Source: G963663615 sp963663615
GTDB lineage: Bacteria; Bacteroidota; Ignavibacteria; Ignavibacteriales; Melioribacteraceae
Assembly: GCA_963663615.1 (NCBI GenBank)
Contig: OY760517.1
Coordinates: 2,666,001-2,730,000, forward strand
DNA: 64,000 nucleotides
Reading direction: 5' to 3'
In this document: positions 16,748 through 25,070 of the stretch, piece after piece
How positions within the stretch are numbered: the stretch's first letter is position 1
Layout: each line of letters starts with the position of its first letter
Notes under the pieces: model-generated
Told to the model about the DNA's origin: nothing
Databases searched by the model: none
The model's input: only the letters and a program-made list of their open reading frames with translations
Translations under genes and position numbers: made by a program

Positions 16748-18613
16748 TTAAAAACTTACATTTATCTTGTTAATATTTTCAGCACTTTTTCTTATTTTTT
16801 TACTAATATCTACCATTTCGGCACCTTTAACTTTAGCTTTGCTTATCTCACTTTTAATTTCATCCAGTGATGGTACACCGGGTAGCTTTATTTTAAATTT
16901 CTTAACAAGCGGTTTCATTGCCTTATTAGCAAATTTTTTAGCAAACTTTCTGAATACTTTGCCAACTTTACCACCAGTTAAAATATCCCGAATACTTATA
17001 CTTATTTTTTTTGTTAATATCTTTTTCTTAAATTTTTTATCCAACACACTATTAACTTTTTTAACAACCTTATCAACTTTTTTAACCTTGCTGTTAAATT
17101 TATCAATTCCCTTATTAAAAGTATTTACAGGTTTTTTAATCTTGGCAATTGATTTGGTAATCTTTGTTATTTTGCCTGATTCGCTATTTAACGTCTTTAA
17201 TTCGGGAGAAATTTTTGATATAAATGTTTTAGCTATTGAAGTACCATCATTGCTTTCTGCCAAAACTGCCAACTTGCCTATCATTCCCAAAACTGCTGCA
17301 TCAGCCATGTTGGTTGTTTGATAGGTTGTATTTGCATTATTAAAAGTTGGTTTAATTCCTGTTCTGTTAAGGTTCATTGCTGAGCTTTGCACTTTACCTA
17401 CTTTGCTATTTGTAGTATTTATTGTCATACCCAAACCGGCAGCAGCTGTACCAATTATTGGTATTTTACGAAATGCATCAAGCGAAGCATAATAATTATC
17501 AAGTTTGCTCTTAATAGAACTAACGCTTTTTTCAACAGATTGAGCAGCTTCCAATGAATTGATTGCATCATTTTTCACAGAGTTTGCAGTGTTACTCATT
17601 TTCTTTTCACTTGCCAATAGTTCAGCATAAATCTTGTTTGTTTCAGCATCCACATTAACCAGTTTTTCAGGGAAATGCCCAACATTATTAAATATCCATG
17701 CGGTGCTGTTTTTAGGATTTGTTATCATAACAAAAGGAATACCATTTGCATAATAGGTATCTAATCCCATAATTCCTTTCTGCCAGTGTTGAGTATTCCA
17801 CAAGAATTTTCCTGTTTTGCCATCATCCGTTAATTCAATTATCCATGCATGTCCATTTATAGGATTAGAAATAAGTATACTGTTAGTACCGGCAAAACTG
17901 ATTGTTGTAGCAGTTGCAATTCCGCGTTCATAATTGTTGATACTCCAGGTTTTAGAACCCATTTTACCTTCAGTAGTTAATTCATGTATGCGTGCACCAC
18001 CGTCAGTACCAATATACACTGCATACGTTTTATTACCAGCATGATAAGAAGTAATTGCTCTTACATTTTTTACCTTTACCAAATTTTCTATAGCTTCACC
18101 AACTTTGCCATCATCTGTTAGTTCAAAATGCCATATATTACCAGGTTTTGGCTGCGAAATGATAAGAACATTTTTATTCCCTACTTTTACAATTTCTGCT
18201 TCGCGAATACCTTTAACCCATTTGGTTGTTTTCCAGGTCCATGTACCTTTAGTAGCATTGTTATTAAGTTTGTTAATCCAGGCATGCCCATTTGTTGAAT
18301 TTACAATGAACAAATAGTGATTTCCACCTGCTTCATAAGTAGCAGCACACTCAATTCCTTTTTCCCAATTGTTTGTATGCCAGGCAGTTCTAACCATGTT
18401 GCCATCTTCAGAAACTTCATTTATCCAAGCTTCCCCAGCAGTTGGTTTAAGCAATACAACATAATTCTTTAAGCCAATTGACATTGAAACAACTTCTTTT
18501 ATGCCATCAGGCCACTCTGTTGTTTTCCATGTATTCCGTGGAGATTGTGCAAAAATATTTACTGTTAATAATAGAATTAAGAATACGATTGTCTTGTTTA
18601 ATATGGAATTCAT
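16748..18613 (-). CDS. Secreted protein with six propeller-like repeats and a basic helical tail
   Basis: A 621-residue exported protein of unknown function. The signal peptide (1-22, ending IFAQ) is followed by six repeats of about 47 residues (about 27-310). A typical repeat has a W-x-T-x-x-W start, a KGI turn and a final GHAWI-type strand followed by ELTDDGK(T/V)G. This looks like a six-bladed beta-propeller. From about 320 to the end it is helical and very lysine-rich (SKIKSKLDNYY, KKVDKVVKKVNSVLDKKFKKK), with predicted coiled coils and a high pI. It has no T9SS sorting domain. AAGGAAAT precedes the start. It is upstream of, and probably co-transcribed with, the 908-residue gene. Confidence 0.72.
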   Translation of the reverse strand: MNSILNKTIVFLILLLTVNIFAQSPRNTWKTTEWPDGIKEVVSMSIGLKNYVVLLKPTAGEAWINEVSEDGNMVRTAWHTNNWEKGIECAATYEAGGNHYLFIVNSTNGHAWINKLNNNATKGTWTWKTTKWVKGIREAEIVKVGNKNVLIISQPKPGNIWHFELTDDGKVGEAIENLVKVKNVRAITSYHAGNKTYAVYIGTDGGARIHELTTEGKMGSKTWSINNYERGIATATTISFAGTNSILISNPINGHAWIIELTDDGKTGKFLWNTQHWQKGIMGLDTYYANGIPFVMITNPKNSTAWIFNNVGHFPEKLVNVDAETNKIYAELLASEKKMSNTANSVKNDAINSLEAAQSVEKSVSSIKSKLDNYYASLDAFRKIPIIGTAAAGLGMTINTTNSKVGKVQSSAMNLNRTGIKPTFNNANTTYQTTNMADAAVLGMIGKLAVLAESNDGTSIAKTFISKISPELKTLNSESGKITKITKSIAKIKKPVNTFNKGIDKFNSKVKKVDKVVKKVNSVLDKKFKKKILTKKISISIRDILTGGKVGKVFRKFAKKFANKAMKPLVKKFKIKLPGVPSLDEIKSEISKAKVKGAEMVDISKKIRKSAENINKINVSF

Positions 18614-18929
18614 ATTTCCTTACCTTATTGTAATCAGGAGTGGAAAATATCCCCCCAATTTGATTAGTTATAATCATTATATGCAAATTAATACATTTCA
18701 CTCTTTTTGTAAATCTTACACTCATCATTAATTTTTCAATATAAAATTGTTTATAGATTAAACATCCCTAAACAACCATACAAGTTATAATACTATTATG
18801 ATAGCAAATATTTTACAATTGCTGTGCCAAAAGTAAATGCAACGGGAATGGGGTTTTAGAAAGTCAGGTCATTAAAAACAGACCTAAAAATTAGACAATC
18901 GTGTGCAGTTTTTCGGATAGGATACAACG
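18614..18929. other. Upstream region of the propeller-protein gene, no gene seen
   Basis: This 316-base AT-rich gap should contain the promoter of the minus-strand pair. One possible match is TTGTAA, 17 bases, TAGTAT on the minus strand, but it is weak. Short frames on both strands lack ribosome-binding sites or family-like sequence. Confidence 0.4.
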
Positions 18930-18950
18930 ATGGGGGCTTTATGCCCCCAT
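18930..18950. terminator. Intrinsic terminator
   Basis: ATGGGGGC (18930-18937) and GCCCCCAT (18943-18950) form an 8-bp GC-rich stem with a TTTAT loop, just downstream of the minus-strand phosphatase gene. The following tract is short in T. Confidence 0.65.
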
Positions 18951-18985
18951 TTATTGTATAAACTTCGAATGTATATACTCTTGTT

Positions 18986-19834
18986 CTATTTGTTTAACTT
19001 CAGCTTTTTAAGTGCAATTCTATGCCCAAGTGGTGTGCCCATTAAAACTCCATTATTACAATCAAGTTCTGGTGTGTTATATTGGAACAGGTCACCATTA
19101 AGGTCTGTTAAAACCCCACCGGCTTCACTAAGAATAATATCGGCTGCAGCTACATCCCAAAATTTTGGAACAGAATTAAAGCCTTCGCTTTTTGGTTGAG
19201 CCACATAAATTTGACCTTCATTTTCCAGAATATACATAGCTTTAACTATTACTGAGGTAGTAAGTTTAAAATTGAATTCATAATCATCAGTTAATGGTTC
19301 CATAAACTTCTTGTAACTATTTCTTTCATAAGAAGCTTTACTAGCCAATAGTGTATGAAGGTCATCAACCTTTGCAATGGATTTTAATAATCCGTTATGA
19401 AAAGCACCCTCTCCTTTTACAGCATACGCATGTAAGTTAAGTTCAGGAGCATGAAGCACACCCAGTACCGGTCTGCCCTTTTCAATCAGTGCAATTGAAA
19501 TACCAAATGCATCAGTTTTATTTGTATATCCCCAGGTACCATCAATAGGATCAACCATCCAAATTCTGTCATGATCAAACCAATCCTGGTCTGGTATAGT
19601 TTCCTCGGTTAACAAGCCGTCATCAACCCAAACCGACCGGAAATAATCGTGTACCAAAGTATCTATCTTGCCGTCAACTTCAGTAAAAATTGAAGACTGA
19701 GGAGTATCCAGCCCCTCCTTCTCATCAGTTACATAATCAAGGTCGTAATAATGAGTCATTATACTCCCTGCCATTTTAGCCAGAGAAATTGCACCGTTTA
19801 ATTCCTTAAAATATTTACTACTCTTATCTACCAT
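18986..19834 (-). CDS. Inositol monophosphatase-family phosphatase
   Basis: A 282-residue metal-dependent sugar or nucleotide phosphatase. Family motifs are EVDGKID (metal site 1), the LLTEET glutamate block, MVDPIDGTWGY (metal-binding DPIDGT) and KFWDVAAADIILSEAGG (the WD...A block with the last metal aspartate). The start is fixed by AAGGAAGAG just before ATG. The family includes inositol-1-phosphatase, CysQ (3'-phosphoadenosine phosphatase), HisN and fructose-1,6-bisphosphatase types, and motifs alone do not separate them. There is no operon partner, and a terminator lies downstream. Confidence 0.9.
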   Translation of the reverse strand: MVDKSSKYFKELNGAISLAKMAGSIMTHYYDLDYVTDEKEGLDTPQSSIFTEVDGKIDTLVHDYFRSVWVDDGLLTEETIPDQDWFDHDRIWMVDPIDGTWGYTNKTDAFGISIALIEKGRPVLGVLHAPELNLHAYAVKGEGAFHNGLLKSIAKVDDLHTLLASKASYERNSYKKFMEPLTDDYEFNFKLTTSVIVKAMYILENEGQIYVAQPKSEGFNSVPKFWDVAAADIILSEAGGVLTDLNGDLFQYNTPELDCNNGVLMGTPLGHRIALKKLKLNK

Positions 19835-20048
19835 CTCTTCCTTTGAAAATTTATTTTGTATAAAACATATATTGGGAAACTGAAATTTTCAAAATTTCGT
19901 TCTGTAAATTTTTTGTTAAGAGATAATTCCTGCTTTTTTTACACCTTTTATCTTCATAATATTGCTTAAATTGTTATATCTTAATTTATAATTGATAATT
20001 TTGTACTTTTTTGCATAACAGGATAGTGAGAACTTATTTAGGGGAAAT

Positions 20049-20810
20049 ATGGACAAGAAAAGAGAGATACTTCAAAAATATGAACAGGAAGCTATCGTTA
20101 AGAATAATGATGAATGGTTAAATATGGGCGGGTCCGTTCGTGTACCCGAAGGTAAGGCAGCCCATTATTTTATTGAAAGAAAAGTTAACACCACCTTAAA
20201 GGTACTCGATAATGATTTTGATACCAATGCTGATACACTTGAAATAGGGTGTAGTTTTGGACACATGACTTCACTCCTTGCAAAAAGATTCAATAAGCTA
20301 ACTGCTGTTGACCTTTCACCTACCAGTGTTGAAATTGCAGAAAAACGCCTCAAAAAATATGGACAGAATAACGTCGCTTTCTTTGCCGATGATGCAGAAG
20401 TTTTAAGTAAAATTGAAGATAATAGTAAGGATATTATTTTTTCCTTTTCCACAATTCGTTTTTGTCCAAATCAGGAAGCTGCTTTAACTGCTATTCATTC
20501 AAAGTTAAGAAGTGGTGGTGTGGCTCTTATTGATTTTCCGAACAAATATTCACCATGGCACATATTTGTTAAGGCTCTTAGCGGAATAAAAAAACATATT
20601 CACGACAAGCTGGATAGCGAAAAAGAGCTTATTGAAATGTTTGAACGTTGTGGGTATAAAGTTGAAAAAACAAAAATATACCTTTTTACTACCAAACGTT
20701 TACCTTCAGCATTACTGCCAGTGTTTAAGCTTCTGGATGCTGTTTTTGAAGCTTTGCCACTATTTAACAGACTTGGTGGAATTATTTTGATAAAAGCACG
20801 TAAACTATGA
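20049..20810 (+). CDS. SAM-dependent class I methyltransferase
   Basis: A 253-residue soluble enzyme with a Methyltransf_11/25-type Rossmann core. The SAM-binding motif I is LEIGCSFGHMTSLLA (about residues 62-76), motif II is AVDLSPTSVEIAEKRL and motif IV is DIIFSFSTIRFCPN. The C-terminal helical part (about 185-253) is hydrophobic and may touch a membrane or lipid. AGGGGAAAT precedes ATG. Its stop overlaps the next start by 4 bases, so the two genes form an operon. With a deacetylase-like partner the likely target is a carbohydrate or lipid-linked glycan, which is inference from context only. Confidence 0.85.
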   Translation: MDKKREILQKYEQEAIVKNNDEWLNMGGSVRVPEGKAAHYFIERKVNTTLKVLDNDFDTNADTLEIGCSFGHMTSLLAKRFNKLTAVDLSPTSVEIAEKRLKKYGQNNVAFFADDAEVLSKIEDNSKDIIFSFSTIRFCPNQEAALTAIHSKLRSGGVALIDFPNKYSPWHIFVKALSGIKKHIHDKLDSEKELIEMFERCGYKVEKTKIYLFTTKRLPSALLPVFKLLDAVFEALPLFNRLGGIILIKARKL

Positions 20811-22057
20811 TTAAACTTAAATTACTTTGGACTGAGTATCCTTATAAAGCCGGGTTTACTATAACTGATGATACTGATGCAGCCACCTTACAACAGGTTA
20901 AAGCAGTTTATGACTTTTTACTTGAAAAAAATTTTAGGATCACCAAAACTGTTTGGGCTTTTCCACCAACTGAACCGTGTGGTATTCCGGCAACTCCTGA
21001 CTCCACACTTAGGGGCGTTACTCTTCAGAATGAACAATACCTTGAGTATATAAAAAAACTTGATTCAAATGGTTTTGAAATTTCGCTACATAGTGCAACA
21101 GCCGGTAATAATTCCCGACAAAATCTGCTTGAAGCTTTCAAACTTAATGAAAAACTCTTCAACAAATCACGCACTTTTATTTGTCATTCAAAAAATGCAG
21201 AAAATATTTACTGGGAAGAAAAAACAACTAATCTCTTTCCTTTTAGGCAATTACTGGCTTTTTTAAGTAAGAACAAAAATTACGGCGAAGTTGAATCAAG
21301 CAAATACTTCTGGGGAGATATTTGTAAAGAGAAGATTGATTACATAAGATTACTGAGAGTCCGCGACACAAATACACTTAAGCAAAACCCATCAATGCCG
21401 TATCACGATAAGAATAAACCTTATGTAAATTACTGGTTTAGTGCTACAAAAAGACGTATAGCGGATTGTGCTACTCCTAACGCACTTAATAAACTTATAT
21501 CTCAAAACGGACTAACAATTTTATACCAGTATTTGCATCGCTACGCTGATCCTGATACATTAAAATTAAATGATGATTTTGTTAATGCTATTAACGCAAT
21601 CTCGAGTAACAAGGAAATTCAAGTTGCACCGGTTCAGCAGCTCCTTCATAGACTTAAAGCATTAAAGCATATTACAGTAAAAAAATCATCAAAAGGTTAT
21701 TGTATAACCAACGAAAGTAATATCTCTCTTAATAATCTGCAATTTGAAGTAAGTGGGGCACCAAATCTTGAAATATCAGATGTAAACTCATTTATTGATA
21801 ATAATGTATTGGTAATTCCTGTACTTGCATCAAAGGAAAGTATTACAATTTGCTCACCTGAGAGATTAAATTTTGCAAATCTTAAACACACCCATCGCGA
21901 AAAACAAAAGCTCCCAATTTTAGAGGAGTATAATTTACTAATTAGTCAGGTTTGGATAGTAGTTAGAGAAATTCTGTTTAAAGGGAGAAGTCTGAACAGT
22001 CAAAAATATCTTGATGCCAATAAAACAATTAAACTTGAAAATCATGACAACTGGTAA
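20807..22057 (+). CDS. Polysaccharide-deacetylase-like protein
   Basis: A 416-residue protein. Residues 14-230 resemble the NodB-type (beta/alpha) deacetylase fold: GFTITDDTDA takes the place of the usual TFDDG, and FEISLHSATAG replaces the HxxxH metal pair region. The canonical HxxxH is not evident, so metal-binding chemistry may differ or be lost. The remaining 170 residues have a beta-rich part (about 285-360) and a helical end. ATG is embedded in the previous stop (ATGA). The stop is directly adjacent to the convergent small T9SS-like gene, with no intergenic base. Confidence 0.65.
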   Translation: MIKLKLLWTEYPYKAGFTITDDTDAATLQQVKAVYDFLLEKNFRITKTVWAFPPTEPCGIPATPDSTLRGVTLQNEQYLEYIKKLDSNGFEISLHSATAGNNSRQNLLEAFKLNEKLFNKSRTFICHSKNAENIYWEEKTTNLFPFRQLLAFLSKNKNYGEVESSKYFWGDICKEKIDYIRLLRVRDTNTLKQNPSMPYHDKNKPYVNYWFSATKRRIADCATPNALNKLISQNGLTILYQYLHRYADPDTLKLNDDFVNAINAISSNKEIQVAPVQQLLHRLKALKHITVKKSSKGYCITNESNISLNNLQFEVSGAPNLEISDVNSFIDNNVLVIPVLASKESITICSPERLNFANLKHTHREKQKLPILEEYNLLISQVWIVVREILFKGRSLNSQKYLDANKTIKLENHDNW

Positions 22058-22495
22058 CTATTTAATCAGCAACATTTTCCTGATAATTGTGTTTCTGCCT
22101 TGCTCAAGAGCATAAAAATATACTCCTGCCGGCAAATTGGACTGATGGAAATGTAATTCAAACGTCCCCGCCTCGGGGTAAAAACCAGGAAGTTCATAAA
22201 TTATACGCCCCAGTATATCATAAATTCTAAGATTAACGTTGCCCGGTTGAGCAATTGAATACTTAATATTTGTAACCAAATTTGAAGTTATAGGGTACTT
22301 ATACTCAATATCCAATGACATATTATTCAGTGATTGCGTTTCTTTCTCTTGTTCAATAGCATCTTTACTTTCTACCTCATTAAATACAGTATCAACTTTT
22401 TCGTGCATGGGGGTATCGCCACCCGTATAAGGGCGTGAGGCGTAAAGCATGTTTACACCTAAAAGTAAAACCATCAGGCTCACTAATAAACGCAT
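22058..22495 (-). CDS. Tiny secreted protein made mostly of a T9SS-like sorting domain
   Basis: Starting at ATG 22495, which has a GGGTGA site 6 bases upstream, the product is 145 residues. A signal peptide (MRLLVSLMVLLLGVNMLYAS) is followed by about 45 polar residues and then an approximately 75-residue domain with all the strands of a T9SS type A sorting domain (NIKYSIAQPGNVNLRIYDI, ending RKMLLIK). The usual PNPFNP motif is replaced by PITSN. Longer upstream starts (to 22594) would destroy the signal peptide and are unlikely. It follows the YfcC gene by 88 bases. It could be a decayed cargo or a real minimal surface protein. Confidence 0.7.
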   Translation of the reverse strand: MRLLVSLMVLLLGVNMLYASRPYTGGDTPMHEKVDTVFNEVESKDAIEQEKETQSLNNMSLDIEYKYPITSNLVTNIKYSIAQPGNVNLRIYDILGRIIYELPGFYPEAGTFELHFHQSNLPAGVYFYALEQGRNTIIRKMLLIK

Positions 22496-22583
22496 GATAT
22501 CACCCATTAAATAAATATAGAGTTTACCGAAACAGCATGTCATTAAATTAGACGCATCAATTCCAAATAAGTTCAGGTTGCTG

Positions 22584-23981
22584 CTACCATCCAATAAAAA
22601 ATGGCGGTACTAATAATAATAGCCCTACTATTATAAAAATAATCTGAAGTGAAATAATCCATCTTGCCCATTTATCCCAAGGAATATCAGCAAGTGAAAG
22701 TACACCCATTGTAACTGCCGAAGTAGGAATAATTAAATTTGAAAATCCATCCCCAAATTGGAATGCCAATACCGCAGTTTGACGCGATACACCAACAAGA
22801 TCAGAAAGCGGAGCCATAACAGGAATTGTAAGTGCCGCCTGTCCGCTACCCGATGGTACGAAAAAGTTCAGGAAAGATTGTACAGCAAACATAGCTTGTG
22901 AAGAAACAATTGGATGAAATACCTCTATAACTCCCGAAAGACCATATAATATTGTATCAACAATTTTGCCATCCGAGGCTACTACAAATATACCTCTTGC
23001 CAAGGCAATAATAACAGCTGTACCTACCAACTGTTTAGCACCTTCCATAAATGAATCAGTAATTTCGTTAACTTTCAGCTTACCGACAATACCACTTAAA
23101 ATACCAGTAATAACAAAAAGTGCACAAATTTCCTTTATATACCATTCATAACGCAATACACCAAATACCAGCACCACCATTCCAACACCAAATATTGCCA
23201 ACGCTCTTTTATGCGAAGCATCCAAACCGGTAAACTCCTCAAGAGCATTTACGTGCAATTTGTCGCGCTTTTTGCAGTCAATTTCATACATAAGAGATTT
23301 TTCAGGATTATCCTTTATCCTTTTTGCATAACGCATTACAAACAAAATAGCTATTGTAGTAAGTATTACCCACACAATAACTCTGTATGTAAATCCTGAA
23401 AGTGTAGGCAACTCGGCAATTCCCTGAGCAATACCAAGAGTAAAAGGGTTAATAAAAGCACCAGCAAAGCCAACTCCAGCACCAACATAAGGTATTGCAA
23501 CTCCAGTAATGGAATCATAACCAAGCATAATTGCCAACGGTACAAAAAACATTATAAACGGAATAACCTCCTCGCTCATCCCAAATACAGCACCCCCCAA
23601 CGAAAAGAGCGTCATAAACATCGGGATCAGTGCTATTCTAACAAACCTCGATTTTTTATGAGCACGTGCAATCGATTTTATACCTGCATCAATTGCTTCA
23701 GTCCTACCGAAAATACCAAACGCACCTCCTACGATAAGCACAAACCCGATAATTTCGGCAGCATTTATAAATCCGTTAATCGGTGCCATCAATATTGAAT
23801 CAACTGATTGAGGATTGGGATCAACTTTATGATATGTATTATTAACAACCATAGTCTTGCCATCCTTTTCAATGCGGTTATACTCACCAGCAGGTAACAG
23901 CCAGGTTAAAGCGGCAACCAGAATAATGATTGATGAAATAATGAGGTATGTATTTGGAGCTTTCATTGCAGAAAATTTCAT
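22584..23981 (-). CDS. YfcC/DcuC-superfamily membrane transporter
   Basis: From ATG 23981 the product is 465 residues with about 12 predicted membrane helices. The opening MKFSAMKAPNTYLIISSIII, LTWLLPAGEYNR and the VPSGSGQAALTIPVMAPLSDLVG block match the YfcC family of the C4-dicarboxylate/arginine-ornithine antiporter superfamily (PF03606). GFVLIVGGAFGIFGRTEAID is also typical. The substrate is probably an amino acid or peptide-derived anion, but members are poorly characterised. An in-frame TTG at 24002 is less likely, being seven codons earlier and lacking a ribosome-binding site. Confidence 0.85.
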   Translation of the reverse strand: MKFSAMKAPNTYLIISSIIILVAALTWLLPAGEYNRIEKDGKTMVVNNTYHKVDPNPQSVDSILMAPINGFINAAEIIGFVLIVGGAFGIFGRTEAIDAGIKSIARAHKKSRFVRIALIPMFMTLFSLGGAVFGMSEEVIPFIMFFVPLAIMLGYDSITGVAIPYVGAGVGFAGAFINPFTLGIAQGIAELPTLSGFTYRVIVWVILTTIAILFVMRYAKRIKDNPEKSLMYEIDCKKRDKLHVNALEEFTGLDASHKRALAIFGVGMVVLVFGVLRYEWYIKEICALFVITGILSGIVGKLKVNEITDSFMEGAKQLVGTAVIIALARGIFVVASDGKIVDTILYGLSGVIEVFHPIVSSQAMFAVQSFLNFFVPSGSGQAALTIPVMAPLSDLVGVSRQTAVLAFQFGDGFSNLIIPTSAVTMGVLSLADIPWDKWARWIISLQIIFIIVGLLLLVPPFFIGW

Positions 23982-24147
23982 AGGTTTACTCTTAGTTGGC
24001 AATATTCATTTTAATTGGTGCTAAAAATCGTGTTCTAAAAAACAAAATACAATGTTGATTTGTATTTATTACACTCTTTGTTTAATTTTAAAGTATGAAA
24101 TCTTAAGCCAACATACCAAATTTACCTTTTTTTATCCTAATCCTATA

Positions 24148-24166
24148 CAGGGTGTACTGTACCCTG
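24148..24166. promoter_or_regulatory. Inverted repeat in a divergent promoter region
   Basis: CAGGGT-N7-ACCCTG lies 32 bases before the methyltransferase ATG, between it and the divergent YfcC transporter. No T-run follows, so an operator is more likely than a terminator. Function not demonstrated. Confidence 0.35.
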
Positions 24167-24197
24167 CAAATTCAATAATATTAATTTGGAGAATATA

Positions 24198-25037
24198 ATG
24201 TTCGATTTAATCGAAAAGATAAACGAACGTCCAGTTCCGTTTGAATTTTATACTGCGGAAGAATTATGGACGAACAATCATACATCTAAACAGATGTTGG
24301 CTTACCACCTGAATGGTGCGATTGATGTTTCATCACGTAATGCAAACTTTATTGAAAACTCGGTTGAGTGGATTATCAGGTATTTCAAACTGGATGGTAA
24401 TTCATGTGTTGCCGATTTTGGCTGCGGTCCCGGTCTGTACGCAAACAAACTTTCCAAATGTGGTGCAAACATTACCGGTATAGATTTTTCAGAACGCTCA
24501 ATAAATTACGCAGATAAATATGCAAAAGAAAATAATCTTAATGCAAATTACGTAAGATGCAATTATCTTGAATATAATACCGATAAAAAATATGATCTGA
24601 TTATTATGATTATGTGTGACTTCTGTGCACTTAGTTTTGAACAGCGTAAAACAATGCTTGAAAAGTATTATAGCTTGCTTAAAACAGGTGGCAAATTATT
24701 GCTTGATGTATATTCTTACAAAGCATTTGCTAAACGGGAAGAGCTTGCAATTTACGAACCAAATCAGCTTGCTGGCTTTTGGTCGCCAAACAAGTATTAC
24801 GGTTTTGTAAATATATTCAAATATGATCAGGAAAAAGTAATACTGAACAAATATTCCATTGTAGAAGAAAACTTACCAATAAAAACTGTTTACAATTGGC
24901 TAGAATATTTCGACAAGGAAAAACTCGCAAATGAGTTAACTTTAGCGGGATTTGAAATCGACAACTTCTTTGGAAATGTTGCCGGCTCCAAATTTAATCC
25001 GCAGAATGATGAATTTGCCGTAGTAGCAAAAAAATAG
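24198..25037 (+). CDS. SAM-dependent class I methyltransferase
   Basis: From ATG 24198 (GGAG 7 bases upstream; the TTG at 24186 is not needed) the product is 279 residues. The SAM core starts at about residue 68: VADFGCGPGLYANKL (motif I), ITGIDFSERSINYA (motif II), then DLIIMIMCDFCAL and LLKTGGKLLLDVYS. The N-terminal 60 residues are a small helical cap. The C-terminus (LTLAGFEIDNFFGNVAG) fits Methyltransf_25-type small-molecule enzymes. It is monocistronic, with a terminator shared with convergent nhaA. The substrate is unknown. Confidence 0.88.
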   Translation: MFDLIEKINERPVPFEFYTAEELWTNNHTSKQMLAYHLNGAIDVSSRNANFIENSVEWIIRYFKLDGNSCVADFGCGPGLYANKLSKCGANITGIDFSERSINYADKYAKENNLNANYVRCNYLEYNTDKKYDLIIMIMCDFCALSFEQRKTMLEKYYSLLKTGGKLLLDVYSYKAFAKREELAIYEPNQLAGFWSPNKYYGFVNIFKYDQEKVILNKYSIVEENLPIKTVYNWLEYFDKEKLANELTLAGFEIDNFFGNVAGSKFNPQNDEFAVVAKK

Positions 25038-25048
25038 CTTTATTTAGA

Positions 25049-25070
25049 GGGGCTGCTTTTATGCAGCCTC
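25049..25070. terminator. Bidirectional terminator overlapping the nhaA stop
   Basis: GGCTGC (25051-25056) pairs with GCAGCC (25063-25068). The stem can extend slightly, and the loop TTTTAT contains the nhaA stop codon. It sits between convergent genes. Confidence 0.55.

Noticed and set aside
18507..18731. Overlapping small frames on both strands upstream of the propeller protein
   Set aside because: They cross the start of the real gene and look like chance frames in AT-rich DNA.
22496..22594. Longer N-terminus for the small sorting-domain protein
   Set aside because: It would add 33 residues ahead of a clear signal peptide, and the ATG at 22495 has the better ribosome-binding site.
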